This document shows positions 1 through 13,085 of a stretch of DNA of 64,000 nt, piece after piece; position 1 is the stretch's first letter; each line of letters starts with the position of its first letter. The translations under genes were made by a program, and so were the position numbers. The stretch comes from Atherinomorus stipes (Eukaryota > Chordata > Actinopteri > Atheriniformes > Atherinidae). The DNA lies in the NCBI GenBank assembly GCA_023101725.1, contig JALJCO010003893.1:248001-312000 (forward strand), written 5' to 3'. A model generated the notes under the pieces. The model saw nothing but the letters and a program-made list of their open reading frames with translations, made no database searches and was not told the origin of the DNA.

Positions 1-2319
1 ACGTATGGTGTTGACAGTGAGGAACTGAAAGTTTTTCCCCATAATCCTGTTCTGTCTGATCACTTCTTAATAACTTTTGAGTTTACTTTACTTGACTACA
101 CGATGGCTGAGAATAAATTCCATTACAGTAGATGTTTATCAGATAGTGCCGTTACCAAGTTTAAAGAATCTATTTCATCACTATTTCCTACAATGCCAGA
201 TGTTAACGTCACAGAAAGCATCTATTCAAGCTTTACTCCAGTTCACATTGATCAGCTTGCTGATAAAATAGCAGTTTCAACACGCACAGTACTAGATAAT
301 GTGGCTCCGTTAAAAAAGAAGATCATCGGTCAGAAGAAGGAAGCTCCTTGGTTTAATTCCCAGCTACGAGCTTTAAAACAGACATCTAGACGTTATGAGA
401 GGAAATGGCGCGCATCTGGCTTAGAGGAGTCTCGCTTAATCTGGAAAGAGAGTCTAATTGTTTATAAAAAATTCTTACGTAAGACTAGAACAGCTTACTA
501 TTCATCATTGATAGAGGAAAATAGGAATAATCCCAGGTTCCTTTTCAGCACTGTAGCCAGGCTGACGAAGAGCCGTAGTGCTGTTGAGCCATGCATTCCC
601 GCGACTCTCAGCTGCGACGATTTCATGAGTTTCTTTACAAACAAAATTGTTTCTATTAGAGAGAAAATCCATGACATCCTCCCAGCTACTAACGACTTCT
701 TACCCCCTGCAGGTTTAGAGACATCTGTAGATGCTGAAATATGTCTGGATCATTTCTGTCCTATACAGATATCTGAGTTAACCAAACTAATAGTGGCATC
801 CAAACCTTCTACCTGCATTCTGGATCCCATCTCAACCAAGTTGCTAAAGGAAGTCTTTCCTTTGATTAACACTTACCTACTAGATCTAATTAATTCATCG
901 CTATTGGCAGGATATGTACCTCAGTCCTTTAAGACTGCAGTAATAAAACCTTTACTTAAAAAACCTACTCTTGACTCAGGAGAATTAGCCAATTATAGAC
1001 CGATATCCAACCTCCCCTTTATGTCTAAAATTCTTGAGAAAACAGTTTCAGCTCAACTTTGTGCCCATCTGAGCAGAAATAATCTGTTTGAAAAGTTTCA
1101 GTCTGGTTTTAGAGCTCATCATAGCACAGAGACGGCACTGGTGAAGGTTACTAACGATCTTCTCATGGCTTCAGATAAAGGACTCCTGTCCATACTTGTC
1201 CTGTTAGATCTCAGTGCTGCATTCGACACCATCGATCACAACATTCTGCTACAGAGACTTGAACATGTTATTGGAATTAGAGGAACTGCATTAGATTGGT
1301 TCAAGTCATACTTATCTGATAGATTTCAGTTTGTTAATGTCAACAACGAGTCTTCATCACACACCAGAGTAACTCATGGAGTTCCCCAGGGTTCTGTGCT
1401 CGGACCAATTCTCTTCACATTATATATGCTTCCTTTGGGTAATATCATCAGACAACATGGCATAAATTTTCATTGTTATGCAGACGACACTCAGATATAC
1501 TTATCTATGAAGCCTGATGAAACCAATCAGTTTGTTAGATTACAAAGATGTCTTGGTGACATAAAGACCTGGATGACCCTGAACTTTCTGCTTCTAAATT
1601 CAGACAAGACCGAGGTTATAGTCTTTGGACCCGAAAAACTCAGGACTAAATTATCTAGCTTTATAGTTGATCTGGATGGCATTAATTTGGCTTCCAGCAC
1701 TACGGTGAGGAATCTTGGAGTCATTTTTGACCAGGATTTGTCTTTCAACTCCCATATAAAACAGGTTTCTAGAACCGCCTTCTTTCACCTACGTAATATT
1801 GCTAAAATTAGGAACATCTTATCTCAGGACGATGCAGAAAAACTAGTCCATGCTTTTGTTACTTCCAGATTGGATTATTGTAATTCCTTATTATTGGGCT
1901 GCCCCAAATATGCCTTGAAAAGTCTCCAGCTGATCCAGAATGCTGCAGCCAGGGTTCTGACTAGAACCAGCAGGAGAGATCATATTTCTCCAGTTCTAGC
2001 TTCTCTTCATTGGCTCCCTGTTAAATCCAGGATAGAATTTAAAATTCTTCTTCTCACATATAAAGCTCTCCATGACCAAGCTCCATTATATATTAGAGAT
2101 CTCATAGTTCCATATATTCCAAGCAGGGCACTTCGCTCTCAGACTGCAGACCTTTTGGTAGTTCCAAGGGTCTCTAAGAGTAGAATGGGAGGCAGAGCGT
2201 TTGGCTATCAAGCCCCCCTATTATGGAATCAGTTACCACTTCAGGTTCGGGAGGCAGACACCCTCTCTACCTTTAAGATCAGGCTTAAAACCTTCCTTTT
2301 TGATAAGTCTTATAGTTAG
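1..2319 (+). CDS. L2/CR1-type LINE ORF2, 5'-truncated by window edge (endonuclease C-terminus and reverse transcriptase)
   Basis: The frame is open from base 1 to a TAG at 2317-2319 (772 codons visible), so the ATG at 103 is internal and the real start lies left of the window. The first codons end with [10 protein letters not shown], the SDH motif that closes an APE-type endonuclease. Reverse transcriptase blocks follow in order: [10 protein letters not shown] near 993, [13 protein letters not shown] from 1201, [10 protein letters not shown] from 1378, and the catalytic YADDTQIY from 1477 with both aspartates present. The C-terminal block [10 protein letters not shown]...LHWLPV is typical of L2/CR1-clade elements. 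The protein would nick target DNA and copy its own RNA into it. No stop or frameshift is visible, which suggests a fairly young copy; whether it is active cannot be judged because the 5' part is missing. Confidence 0.93.
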   Translation, partial: TYGVDSEELKVFPHNPVLSDHFLITFEFTLLDYTMAENKFHYSRCLSDSAVTKFKESISSLFPTMPDVNVTESIYSSFTPVHIDQLADKIAVSTRTVLDNVAPLKKKIIGQKKEAPWFNSQLRALKQTSRRYERKWRASGLEESRLIWKESLIVYKKFLRKTRTAYYSSLIEENRNNPRFLFSTVARLTKSRSAVEPCIPATLSCDDFMSFFTNKIVSIREKIHDILPATNDFLPPAGLETSVDAEICLDHFCPIQISELTKLIVASKPSTCILDPISTKLLKEVFPLINTYLLDLINSSLLAGYVPQSFKTAVIKPLLKKPTLDSGELANYRPISNLPFMSKILEKTVSAQLCAHLSRNNLFEKFQSGFRAHHSTETALVKVTNDLLMASDKGLLSILVLLDLSAAFDTIDHNILLQRLEHVIGIRGTALDWFKSYLSDRFQFVNVNNESSSHTRVTHGVPQGSVLGPILFTLYMLPLGNIIRQHGINFHCYADDTQIYLSMKPDETNQFVRLQRCLGDIKTWMTLNFLLLNSDKTEVIVFGPEKLRTKLSSFIVDLDGINLASSTTVRNLGVIFDQDLSFNSHIKQVSRTAFFHLRNIAKIRNILSQDDAEKLVHAFVTSRLDYCNSLLLGCPKYALKSLQLIQNAAARVLTRTSRRDHISPVLASLHWLPVKSRIEFKILLLTYKALHDQAPLYIRDLIVPYIPSRALRSQTADLLVVPRVSKSRMGGRAFGYQAPLLWNQLPLQVREADTLSTFKIRLKTFLFDKSYS

Positions 2320-2811
2320 GGATGGCTAGCCTTCCCTTAGTTAAGCTGCTATAGGTTTAGACTGCTGCGGGACATCCATGATGCACTGGGCTCTTCCTCT
2401 CCCACCATCTCTGTCTCTCCATGTAGAAACCTGTGACAGTATTGCATCATTAACTGTGTTCTCCTCTCTCAGCAGATCTGGCTGGATAACGTTGCAGTGT
2501 TTGTTGGTCTCCCTTTCTGTCTTCTCCCCCCCAGCCGGTCGAGGCAGATGGCCGCCCTACCTGAGCCGGGTTCTGCCGGAGGTTTTTCCTCCCTGTTAAA
2601 AGGGTGTTTTCCTTCCCACTGTCGCCACCCCTCCGTGCTTGCTCAGGATGGGGGATTGGACCGGGTCAAGTCAAGATTCGATCCAATCTGTTGGTTTCCT
2701 TAACTAGGCTATTATGAATCTGACCTGAATTTTTCTGTCTGTTTAAGCGCCCTGAGGTGACATTGTCATGAATGGACGCTATACAAATAAAGTTGAATTG
2801 AATTGAATTGA
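2320..2811 (+). mobile_element. 3' UTR and tail of the L2-type LINE
   Basis: This stretch directly follows the ORF2 stop. It contains the GC-rich GAGCCGGGTTCTGCCGG segment near 2562, the GCGCCCTGAGGTGACATTG block near 2748, and then CTATACAAATAAAGTTGAATTGAATTGAATTG. AATAAA followed by a short tandem GAATT-type tail is the usual 3' end of teleost L2-family LINEs. The short ORFs at 2378-2703 are read as UTR noise. Confidence 0.88.
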
Positions 2812-3286
2812 AATTGTATCTCTCTCAAATACAACATTACTTTATTAACATGATACATATCCACATGATGTAAAAGTAATAGTCAACAATAGTTCACAGC
2901 AGGTCCAAACATTCACGTATGTGACGCTCTCAAATAAATCAATGACAAAGTCATAGAAAAACCACACTGTAAAACCATAACAGACATTGCTCCCAATGAG
3001 ATGGACATACTGAAATATGACACACACATGCGCGTACTCATGCACTCTCAGAGCCATAACTATCCACATTACACATGATCATCAAAGCTAAGTAACCTTC
3101 TGAACACACCTATTGGGTGCAGAGTATAGACACAGCGATGTTGCTGTGCACTGTGCTGCTCTCAGTTTAAAGGGCAAGATGGCGGTTGACCATGAACAAA
3201 TTTATTATTTCCTCATGTGTCTGATTTTCATGCGGTTTCCGTGTTTTCCGACGTGCGGTCTGATGGAGCGCACACATGTGAGGGCG
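2812..3286. other. Unassigned intergenic/intronic DNA
   Basis: No convincing coding signal was found. The short minus-strand ORF at 2845-3069 has no recognisable domain. An AAGATGGCGGT motif near 3176 resembles a YY1-type site. Otherwise nothing is recognised. Confidence 0.4.
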
Positions 3287-4043
3287 TGTCACAGGGTGAA
3301 CAACCGGGTGCTGCCAGAGACTGGACTCTGCCCACGAGCTTGGTTTTTAGCATGCTTTTATGGTTTTTGTCTGGTTTTAACTTTGGTTTTATTCCCAAGC
3401 TTGTGGGAGCTTTTAACATACTGACTGGCAGCACCTGGGGAGGGAGAAGGACTCCTCCCCTGGCTTAATTGGATGCAGGAGGATAAAAGCTGGTGTGCAG
3501 ACAACAGGAGGACTGAGAGGACAGAGCTGAGAGAACTGGGTCCATGGAGGTGCAGCCGGGGGAGGACGTCGAGTCCCCCGGCCGGGGGCTCGAGAGATGG
3601 CGGCGGCAGAGGCGGAGGAATGGCTCAGGAGTTGGAGGGCGGTCGCCGACCCAAGGAAGAGGCCTACAGCCGGAGGCACGGCCGCCCGGAGGAGCGACTG
3701 CCCAGGCCAGAGAGCGGATGTGGCGTCCCGGGGGAGCCTACGGCCAGGAGTGCAGCCGCCAGGAGGAGCGGCCGCTACAGACCCGGGACGGAGCCAAGAG
3801 GAGATGAAGAAGCCCAGAGAGATGCCGACCACTGCAAGCCTTTTAGCCCTTTTTATCCTTTTTTAAAAATTACTTTTTAGCTGGACTTCTAGGTTATTTT
3901 ATTACTTTTTAGTTTAGGAGTTTTGTTTATTTTATTTCTTTAATAAAGCTTTTTTTTGTTTTAACCACTACCTGCTGGCGATGGTGTCTCTTTCTCCCCC
4001 CTCCTCTTGCAGTTGCCAGTTTTGGCAAAGTACACCCGTGACA
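3287..4043 (+). mobile_element. Putative solo LTR of an LTR retrotransposon
   Basis: The block begins TGTCACAGGGTG and ends CACCCGTGACA, an imperfect terminal inverted repeat of the TG...CA kind. It carries a TATA-like GGATAAAAGC at 3481 and a polyadenylation signal AATAAA at 3942-3947 in the same orientation, followed by a TG/T-rich stretch. No gag or pol lies on either side, so it would be a solo LTR. A clean target duplication is not visible: the flanks read GGGCG and GACGC. The overlapping GC-rich ORFs at 3413-3880 in three frames are compositional and are not called as genes. An alternative is another promoter-bearing repeat. Confidence 0.5.
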
Positions 4044-5390
4044 GACGCACGTGTGTGCGTTTGTATAGAACACACATTTTGCGTCACCACGCGATGATCA
4101 GACGGTTGTCAGTCTGGTGCCATTCTTGTAGTGTGAACACTCGCGAGTAACAAGACACCGTCCAAGTTGATGACACAATGTCGGACATGGCGACCGTCGT
4201 GAATGATAAAAAAAAATCGTGTAGTCCGATCGTGGCTTGTGAGCACAAGGAGAGAAGACTGTTGGACAGACTTACAGCCGGTTGAATATCGTGAACTGTA
4301 GTTAGTTGGTGAACTGGTTAGTTCAGATTGCCAGCACCCTTTTCTACATGTATAAGATTTTTCTTTAATTTCTTCAGTTCATTGAAGGCTGACGTGAGCT
4401 TCTGCATTTTTTGACCTTCCTTCTATAAGGTGCCTTGGTGATTTGGCCCATGTCTTCATATATACTTGTCTGGTGTTGGGCCTTTCCTTGCAGACTTGTG
4501 TAAGCTGCTTGCCATTCGTTATGTTTTCCAGTCCTTTGTTTGCTTTCCTTGGTGAAGCTTGTATTCAATTTCTGCTGAAATTCTCCTCTTTGTCACAAGT
4601 GAGACAGAATCTCTCCATTTGCAGCTTCTTTTTGAGAAAATCCACTTGGTTATTTGGGTAATTAATGTATTCATAGAGCAGTAAATCCCCTCTGCAGTAT
4701 TCTGAGCAGTTACTGGTTAAGGCAGCAGAGGCCTGGGCAGGATTACACACCCTCAGGGTATCGCTATACCTGGGAGGCACATGGAACTAACTGTTTATCC
4801 ACTCCCTCATGTCATGATGTATTATTTACTGTGAGCGTGTAGCTCTGGACAGAGATTTACAAACCCAATATCCTCTGACTGAGGACCTACAGAAGGCGTT
4901 GAGGGCTCCACCTCCTCAAAATTCAGATTTGACTGAGAAGTGACCAGAATCGCAGAAACCCTGTTGCTTTGCTTTTCTTTTCTTTTTTCTGTCTTTTTTT
5001 TTTCCTTGCCCAGGACCTGTTGCTTGTGGCTCAATGGAGAACTCCTTATTATCTTCCACACTGACACTTCTGTAAGGGAAGATAATGACCTCCTCATACA
5101 GCTCTTCCAAGATTTCTCTATCTACCATATTGCTAAATTTACCAGACGATGCTTCAAAATGACTCATTTTGCTGGGTAGTATTTCAGTGCTGACTAAAAG
5201 TGCTTTGCTGTAAACTGGAATGTTTGCAAGATATAGTAATCACATAAACCTATGCGAGCTTTTGAAGATGCCCATCAGATTGCAATATCTTCCTAATAAA
5301 TGTGAACATGAAGCCAGAATCACAGCTAATAATTTAATGTGAGACTAATGAAATAAATGAAAGACAAAAATACTTTAAAATACAATGCAA
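4044..5390. other. Unassigned DNA with a possible decayed minus-strand gag/ORF1-like remnant
   Basis: Minus-strand frames between about 4374 and 5167 are long for their AT content and contain a lysine-rich stretch (GKKKDRKKKRKAKQQ, minus strand near 4990). Near 4600 a motif reads FCLTCDKEENFSRN then stop. This fits a CCHC zinc knuckle in which H became N and the last C became a stop. Such knuckles occur in LTR gag proteins and in L1/Tx1-type ORF1. The link between these frames is inference; no family assignment is made. Confidence 0.3.
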
Positions 5391-5393
5391 TAC

Positions 5394-5568
<175 letters not shown>

Positions 5569-5569
<1 letters not shown>

Positions 5570-5800
5570 AGTCGTCCTCAAAATTATTCACACCCTCCAA
5601 TTAAATAAAAGGCTAAATTCACACTAGTAATTCAAATAACAAGAATCCAGTATTGTCCAATACGTGTCGGTTTTGATTGCATTTACCCACACGGTCCTGT
5701 GTTGTTCCCATCATCCCTTTGTATGATATAGTTTACCACCTTTAGGTTAGTTTACCACATTAGAATCCATTGAGTTATTCACATCTCCCCAAATGTGCTC
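5569..5800. mobile_element. Terminal part of a Tc1-like element or MITE
   Basis: CAGTCGTCCTCAAAATTATTCACACC at 5569 closely matches the terminal repeat of the complete MITE at 15325-15862 (CAGTCATCCTAAAATTATTC). No matching right end was found, so the copy is truncated or diverged; the right boundary is approximate. Confidence 0.6.
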
Positions 5801-8630
5801 GACTTTCTGAGCAAACATATCAGGATTAAAATCAGAGGAACTGGTGGGAACGCACCCTAATTGACAATGTCAGCAGGTGCTCCAACACAAGTTCATGAGT
5901 CATTGTGCAGAGCTTGATTGGCTGTTAGATTTGTTTAATTTGAGTCAAATGTGTTAGAACAGGGAGAGGTGGAAAAACCTGCTGGATTGCGGCCCTCATA
6001 GGACCAAATTGAGTAATCCTCCTCAATCCAAACCTATGCTAGCCTACCGTGCTCTGCCTACCATACTCTACCCTACATGACCCTTCTCTACCCTGCCATA
6101 TTCTACTCTACACTATCGTACTCTATCCTATCCTACTCTACCTACCATACTACACTGTACCCTACCATACTTTACCCTATGGTAAACTTAACTGAACTAC
6201 ATTTGCTCTTAAGATTTTTTTTAAAGTAAGGGATAATGCCCGACAAGGTGTCCATTATCAGAAATTAATGGATGACGCGGAGGCGTGAACTGTCCGACGC
6301 GTAGCTTATATGGTCACTTATGAAATAAATAAATTTTAAGTCAATTATTAATATGTAAAAGTTGGTAAAAAAAATGGTTAATAAATGGTATAAATATCAT
6401 TATGCCACATTATCTATATATTCTTATTTACCATTGATTTATGATGTAATAAAAGATATTTTCGCCTGCACCAATGGTACAGTATGTTTGATTAATAGAT
6501 CATGAATCAACAAAAGAGTTGAGGAGATGGACCAAATATGGTGCTTATATCACCAACTGAAGAACATGTTTCCAATGCCGCTAGTGATGCCCCTACACTA
6601 AGTGATACACGAGGGTATGGGCTAGTAAACATAGTAACTTCAAAAGATACATTTTGTCAGCTACTTAAAAATGTAAACAATTTTGTTATGGAGAAAAAAG
6701 AGACTTTTAAAGAATGGAAATCCATCCCTCTGTTTCCACAGTGAGATGCATGCCCACTCTGAAAATGCATTAAATAGTCTGTGCTGCTATGTTTCCCCTT
6801 CAGCAAATTCAGTTTGGTCTTTCACATTCCCACATGGGAAAAAAAAAAAATCTCGCCTTCCTTCCTGTATGCATATGATTGTGCATCATTTCGAGCCAAC
6901 CAGTACAAAATGAAAATGGAGTCTCCATGGAGACAATCATGCCATTGCACCATGGGGCACTACATAAATTTGTCTGCTGTGGTTTTTACCATTCCCTCCG
7001 TTATCTCAGAATACTACTGTAATACCTATCAGGGCATGGAGGTTACTGTATAATCTACATGGGTTTTATTCATGGTGTCGAAACATACAATGACTGGAAA
7101 CTTTGAGGTTGTTATAATGTATAATTTATTTAGAATGATGAATAATTTGTAGTCCTCCCTCTGCCCTCCTTGTGTCTCTCTGAGGCAGATAGGGAGGAGA
7201 GGCATGATTGACAGCATGGTTCATGTTCCGTAACTACAGCAGCTGACAAGGTTGTGTCAAATAAAATGATTGGTGAAGAGAAGTGTTAGGGGAAATAGTC
7301 CCCCTCTTTCGCTCTCTGTCTCTTTGCCCTGATCACACTAACTGTATTTGACTGCCTCACCAGCATGTGGCTGTTACAGTAATTTATGAATGAGAGGTAA
7401 ATAACCCAGTAGCGAAAGGCTGCACATGACCTGACAATCTGTTCACATGTAGAGATCAGATGAAAGACAACTTTGTCCCTAAAACCTGCATTTGTCCTCC
7501 AATATACTGTGAAGAGTTATTTTACACTGATGTGTGTGTGTGTGTTTGTGTGTGGGTGGGTGGGTGTGCATGTGAGCAAGTATTTCATATCACAAAAAGG
7601 ATTTGACAGGTGACTTGGTACTAGCATACCAATGGGATTGTTTCTCATCTCTTTTAAGCCAAAGAGCTGCTCATGATCAAGATGGAGAGCTGTGAAGGTC
7701 AGAGTCACTGTTTCATCAGGTTTTTTATTTCCTATGCAGAATTTCTTCTTTACTCTGTTCTTAATCACAGGCTAGGTAATCCTATTGACTTGCGCTAGCT
7801 GTAGCTTTGGCGACCTCCTGCAACTAACAGGATGAAATATGTTGAAACTGTCTCCAGTGATAAATAGTACCCTGGCTAACTGGAAAATGAGGCCCTATGC
7901 CAAAGATCCCAAACTTCCCCTTTAAGGATATCCAGAATAATAATGAGAGGGCAGCTGTGTGCATTGCAAGGTTCGATGAAAGTGGAAGACACGGTTATTA
8001 GGCTACACTGGGGTCCAATTTATGCCATTAGCTAGATAATTCAACAACTTCACTGAAAAACAACTTTCAATATTTAAATTATCTCAGAAGAGTCTTAAAT
8101 CATAGTTGTGGTGAAGCTTGTGTCTCGTTAAGAGGAGTCAAGCCTCACTGAACGCGCTCATTTGAAAGGCTGCTCCACCTGTGCATCTCTATATACACTT
8201 TATTTCATGAGCATCAAGATATGCAAACAAATTAACAAAAATGTAAAGAAACCCTGAAGAAAAAAATAAAAGGTTGAATAAAATAATATTTTTTAGAAAA
8301 ATAATCATAGCCCATGGTTCATATATGAGGTCCCTGAGAGAATTAATATCTTTTCTTTTATTGTGTTTCAGCTATGAATAGGCTTGTATTGAGAGTTAAT
8401 ATACTATGAATAAATGTGCCACTAGCATCTAGGTCAGATCATACTGTGTCAAGTTTTGATGTTGATTTTTTTAAAAAGATAATCTATTGTAACGTAAATT
8501 TTTAAAGAATTTTTTTTTTTTCACACTGATTGGAGGCTTGGCTTGGCTACTGTGATTTCTCCTCATACATTGGACTATTTTCTTTATCAGTTCGGATAAG
8601 CATCCATATCAACGAAAGAGGTTTTCACTA
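5800..8630. other. Unassigned DNA with short repeats
   Basis: The stretch at about 5860-6010 ends in a GGAAAAACCTGCTGGATTGCGGCCC-type block that resembles a dispersed fish repeat. Bases 6045-6185 are an irregular satellite built on TACC/TACTCTACC words. A TG microsatellite lies at 7530-7575. The ORFs at 6538-7053 overlap in two frames, lack domains and are not called. No exon of the host gene is recognised. Confidence 0.45.
6045..6185. repeat. Degenerate pentamer/decamer satellite (CTACC/CATACTCTAC)
   Basis: About 140 bases consist almost entirely of variants of CTACC, CATACTCTA and CCTACTCTA. The strand is strongly pyrimidine-plus-A with very few G, as expected for an old short tandem array. 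Confidence 0.75.
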
Positions 8631-8632
8631 GG

Positions 8633-9015
8633 GGTGCAACAATAATTAAAAAAAAAAAATCAAAGTTCGGTTCGGTTTGATACTTTAAAGTCATCTTTCA
8701 ATGTTTTTTTTTCTTTCTTTTTATACAAAAGAAATACATTTTCATGCTATTTTCAAACCAATGTCCTTTTGTCCACAACAGCTTACCATTAGGGTCATAC
8801 TTTACATTAAAACCAAAGTAGTTCCAAACACCAGATCTGAATATAGTCGAACACAGATCCACAGTTTTCTACACAGAGCTCATCGTCAGAACACAAGTTG
8901 ATAAAATTGATTAAACAGTGTGTATTGTTCAATATTTGATACGTTGTGGTCATGGCTCAGTACACACCCGTACAGTTCAGTTCATTACAAATACATGTAT
9001 TGTTGCAAAGCAAAT
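8633..9015 (+). mobile_element. hAT-like element fragment
   Basis: The sequence AGGGGTGCAACAATAATT near 8632 followed by AAAGTTCGGTTCGGTTTGATAC is the usual start of a hAT-type non-autonomous element. Near 9000 TGTATTGTTGCA is the inverse of the GCAACAATA start. The terminal repeat is short and no 8-bp duplication could be fixed, so the boundaries are approximate. Confidence 0.5.
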
Positions 9016-9999
9016 TTTTACTATTTGCATTAACTAGTTGAGATCTCCAAAACCAAATTGTTAATGGCGACCAAATTGCGTGAGTTGAAGAGGATGCAAG
9101 GCAGGAGCGATGGCCCAAATCTAGAAGTAACAGCACACTCGCTGTGTGAGCCTTTGTTCACTAAATTGGTGTTGTTAAAGAATATATTTCTAGAAATTTT
9201 CTCAGAGATTTGACCATTTTCTGAAGTTATTTAGATGTTCTATGATAGAGCTGAGGAAGAAGAGGATTTGTAAAGCCAAATTACATGTTCTAAAGAGAAG
9301 TGCAAGGTCTAGAATCTAATAACAAGGGTTTTGCTCTCTAGCTGTGATGGGAATCAGGTGAGGCCGTCTGCAGTGTGTGGGGCTGTAACAGGAGGTCAGT
9401 AGTGAAATGAACTTTTGTTCCATCTTAGTGAGAGGCCTTCATCTGCATTGAGCTAGAAGTAATGAAAGTGTGGTGGAGCATTGAAGATTGATGCCTAGGA
9501 ACTCCCAGACCTCTTCTCTCTGCATTTTACCCTCTCTCATTCAGCTATAAATTCTCTGCCTCTTCTTTCCTGCCTTCCTGTTTTCAGCCATTAGCTTTGT
9601 GTCGTGACACTATTTTTGTGTCCCCCCCCCATAGTCTCACACCGCCTTCTCTCCGCTGCAAGAGTTGTCTTCTAATTGTCCGTTTTCTCCTCAGTCTCTT
9701 CACGAATTTGCTTTTTAATTGTACAAACAATAGCAACAGTCAGTCATGGTTCTTCCTGTTGTGCAGCTGCTCCTGGTCCTGCGAAGACAAGAATGCAAAC
9801 AGTGTTTTTTTCAATTTGGTGCTCTGTCCCCAGATAATTAACAATGTTTGACATCACTGAGTCACCTACTAAACAGTCACTGAGATTCATATTGTTTATG
9901 CACATATTTCATTTTAAATTTATAAATAAAAACATGTTATTTGTTCATTCGTTGGATCAGTTCCAGTTCTGTTGCATGAACACTGGGGTAGTACAGTTA
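9016..9999. other. Unassigned DNA
   Basis: No recognised repeat family, RNA gene or exon. The ORFs at 9597-10056 have no domain and no codon pattern that supports coding. Confidence 0.4.
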
Positions 10000-10071
10000 C
10001 AGTCAAAGGTTTGGACCAACTTACTTAATTTGGATCTGTGTCTTACAGACATTTAGCCAAATGTGGAAATA

Positions 10072-10160
<89 letters not shown>

Positions 10161-10258
10161 CAGCCTCTCGCCTGATAATAGTTGGGATAGGCTCCAGCAA
10201 CCCCCGCGACCCTGAACTGGATAAGCGGTACAGAAAATGACTGACTGACTGACTGACT

Positions 10259-10305
<47 letters not shown>

Positions 10306-10330
10306 ATACAGTATATACACACACACACAC
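10000..10330 (+). repeat. Tc1-type end, (TA)n runs and a short LINE/SINE 3' tail
   Basis: AGTCAAAGGTTTGGACC at about 10001 resembles the terminus of another Tc1-like family. It is followed by a TA run (about 10075-10157). At 10160-10260 lies a block with TAGTTGGGATAGGCTCCAGC and CGCGACCCTGAACTGGAT that ends in GACT repeats, then a second TA run and a CA run. The middle block is a common fish repeat that looks like the 3' tail of an RTE/Rex3-type LINE or its SINE; the family name is from memory and uncertain. Confidence 0.6.
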
Positions 10331-10689
10331 AGTGCGTAAGGGAAGTACTCAGATCCTTTCTTAAGTTTTCACTCTGTTTCATTGCAGCCATTTGCTAAAA
10401 TCAAAAAAGTTAATTTTGTTTCTCATTAATGTACACTCAGCACCCCACCTTGACAGAAATAAAACAGAAATGCAAACATTTTTGCAAATTCATTAAAAAT
10501 GAAAAACTGAAATATCACATGGTCATAAGTATTCAGACCCTTTGCAGTGACACTCATATTTAACTCATATGCTGTCCATTTCTTCTGATCCTCCATGAGA
10601 TGGTTCTACTCCTTCATTGGAGTCCAGCTGTGTTTAATTAAACTGATTGGACTTTATGACGCAAGGCACACACCTGTGTATATAAGACC

Positions 10690-11327
<638 letters not shown>

Positions 11328-11812
11328 AGCCCCGTTTCCATCAGCGGGTCTGGGTCTGGTCGGGCCGGATCGGTCCACGTTTTTTTGCGTCTCCACAGAT
11401 TAAAACCTGGACGGGTACCCTTATATCCGACCCGACCCGGCCTACTTTTTTGGCACCCTTCGGTAGGAGTACTGATCTAACCGATCTGGACCAAAGAGGT
11501 GGAGCTAACACAAAGCAATACATTGATTTGTTGAAAAATCTCACTTCCTGCGTGACCAAGCGTAAAAACAAAGCCGGGGTGACTCCTTTTGTTTCCGTCA
11601 TGTGTGGCGCAGTGTTTTGGTTAAACGGCGTTGCACGGTGATGATGTCACGCGATCACGTAGCAGCGCTGTCCAGCTAATTCTCCGTCTCCAGAGTAAGG
11701 GTACAGGTTGCTGTGGGGACGCAGCGTGAAATCAACACATCCGTACCAAAACCCACCCGATCCGGCCTGGCCCGACCCGACCCGACCCAGACCCGCGGGT
11801 GGAAACGGGGCT
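11328..11812. mobile_element. Harbinger-like MITE with TIR AGCCCCGTTTCCA and AAT target duplication
   Basis: The 485-bp element starts AGCCCCGTTTCCATC and ends GGTGGAAACGGGGCT; inner parts (GGGTCTGGGTC...) are also inverted. AAT flanks both sides (11325-11327, 11813-11815). The uninterrupted family sequence in copy B at about 13662 reads GATGAATGTGACC, exactly what remains if the element and one AAT are removed. A 3-bp duplication fits the PIF/Harbinger superfamily. It has no coding capacity; the ORFs inside are GC-rich artefacts. Confidence 0.85.
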
Positions 11813-11845
11813 AATGTGACTAAATACAGAGAGATCCTGCAAGAA

Positions 11846-12088
11846 ATAAAGGAAAAGACGGATCCGCACAAGCTGGATGTAGCTCCCATGAATATTTATT
11901 TGCAGAGGACAGAGTAATGTTTCAGGTGTATGCCCTTCTTCAGACTCAAATCAGCCAAAGGGTGCACCTGCCTAAATAGTTTTTTCTGATCATGTGACAA
12001 AGTCATGTGATTGTGACAAAGCATGTGATCCGATCAATAAGATGATTTCAAATATATATATACAGTATATATATATATATATATATAT
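11846..12088. other. Unassigned repeat-like spacer
   Basis: The words ATGTTTCAGG...CCCTTCTTCAGACTC resemble a dispersed fish repeat, and a TA run at 12053-12088 ends the block. No family can be named with certainty. Confidence 0.35.
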
Positions 12089-12771
12089 TAGGGCTGTGTT
12101 AAACGATTATTTTTTAAACGATTAATCTATCGATTATTTTTTCGATGCATCGATTAATCTAACGATTCACTTTTTTAGCTCGATTCGACTCGATTCGATT
12201 CGATTATCGATTATCTCCTCATAAATTGACAGACAGCAATTTATATATGCTGATATAGATATCTAAAATGTAAAAAAGAGCATGAATAAAAAGGCAGTGG
12301 GAGCCAGCAGCCTGTCATGGACTTTTTCATGAACCAACAGAATGTAAAATTTATGTATATTCTTTAATTATATTCAGTCAGAGACGAGACAGCTCCGGGC
12401 ATCAGCTGCAGTTCCACCCACAGCCAGCAGATGGAGCTCGTGCTTCATGCTGACCGTCTCAAACAGGCCTGACGTGTCTGAAGACATGGCGTCGATCTCA
12501 CGGAAGTTGTCTCATGTCTCATTAGGCTTCGGATTCTCCATCCCTAATATATAGTTATACCTTCGATAAACGAGTGTGGGCCTTCACTGCCTTACACTTT
12601 GGAAACTTGGAAGAGCCACTCGCGGAGATCGCGCCGCCATCTTTGTTTTAGTCTGAAGTCGCATGGCGCCGCCATCTTTGTTTTGGTCTGACGACACATC
12701 GGTACGCATATTTTGCGTCGACGTATTTTTTGCGTCGACGTAATCGGTTACGTCGACGAATCGTCCCAGCC

Positions 12772-12774
<3 letters not shown>
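12089..12774. mobile_element. Non-autonomous hAT-like element (TAGGGCTG...CAGCCCTA)
   Basis: The termini TAGGGCTGTG and TCCCAGCCCTA form an inverted repeat. Inside are repeated CGATT words near the left end and GACGTAA/TCGACG words near the right end. It sits in a TA run, so the expected 8-bp duplication (ATATATAT on both sides) is uninformative. Two GCCGCCATCTTTGTTTT direct repeats lie near 12630 and 12667. No transposase is encoded. Confidence 0.75.

Positions 12775-12851
<77 letters not shown>
12775..12851. repeat. (TA)n microsatellite
   Basis: An uninterrupted TA run continues the run at 12053-12088 on the other side of the hAT-like element. Confidence 0.97.
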
Positions 12852-12855
<4 letters not shown>

Positions 12856-12939
12856 GGAGTAAATTCATAATTGGACCTGATAAGTGACAAAAACATTTGC
12901 ATACAAAAATACTCCTTTTAAAAAAAAACTGAAAATGAT

Positions 12940-13085
12940 ACATCCATGCATACATGCATACATACACAAACACTCATACAACTATATACACATAAATGTA
13001 TACATCTGTACACACATGCACATGCACGTCCACCCATACATGCACACACACACATGCATGCATGCATACACACATACCACACATA
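12940..13085. repeat. CATA/CATG/CACA-rich simple repeat
   Basis: Irregular CATACATG, CACACATG and ATACACA words make up the stretch. Coding-like ORFs on both strands are repeat artefacts. Confidence 0.85.

Noticed and set aside
1527..1748. Minus-strand ORF inside the LINE ORF2
   Set aside because: It is a shadow of the reverse transcriptase frame.
3413..3880. GC-rich ORFs of 87-139 residues in several frames
   Set aside because: They overlap on both strands within the putative LTR; base composition explains them.
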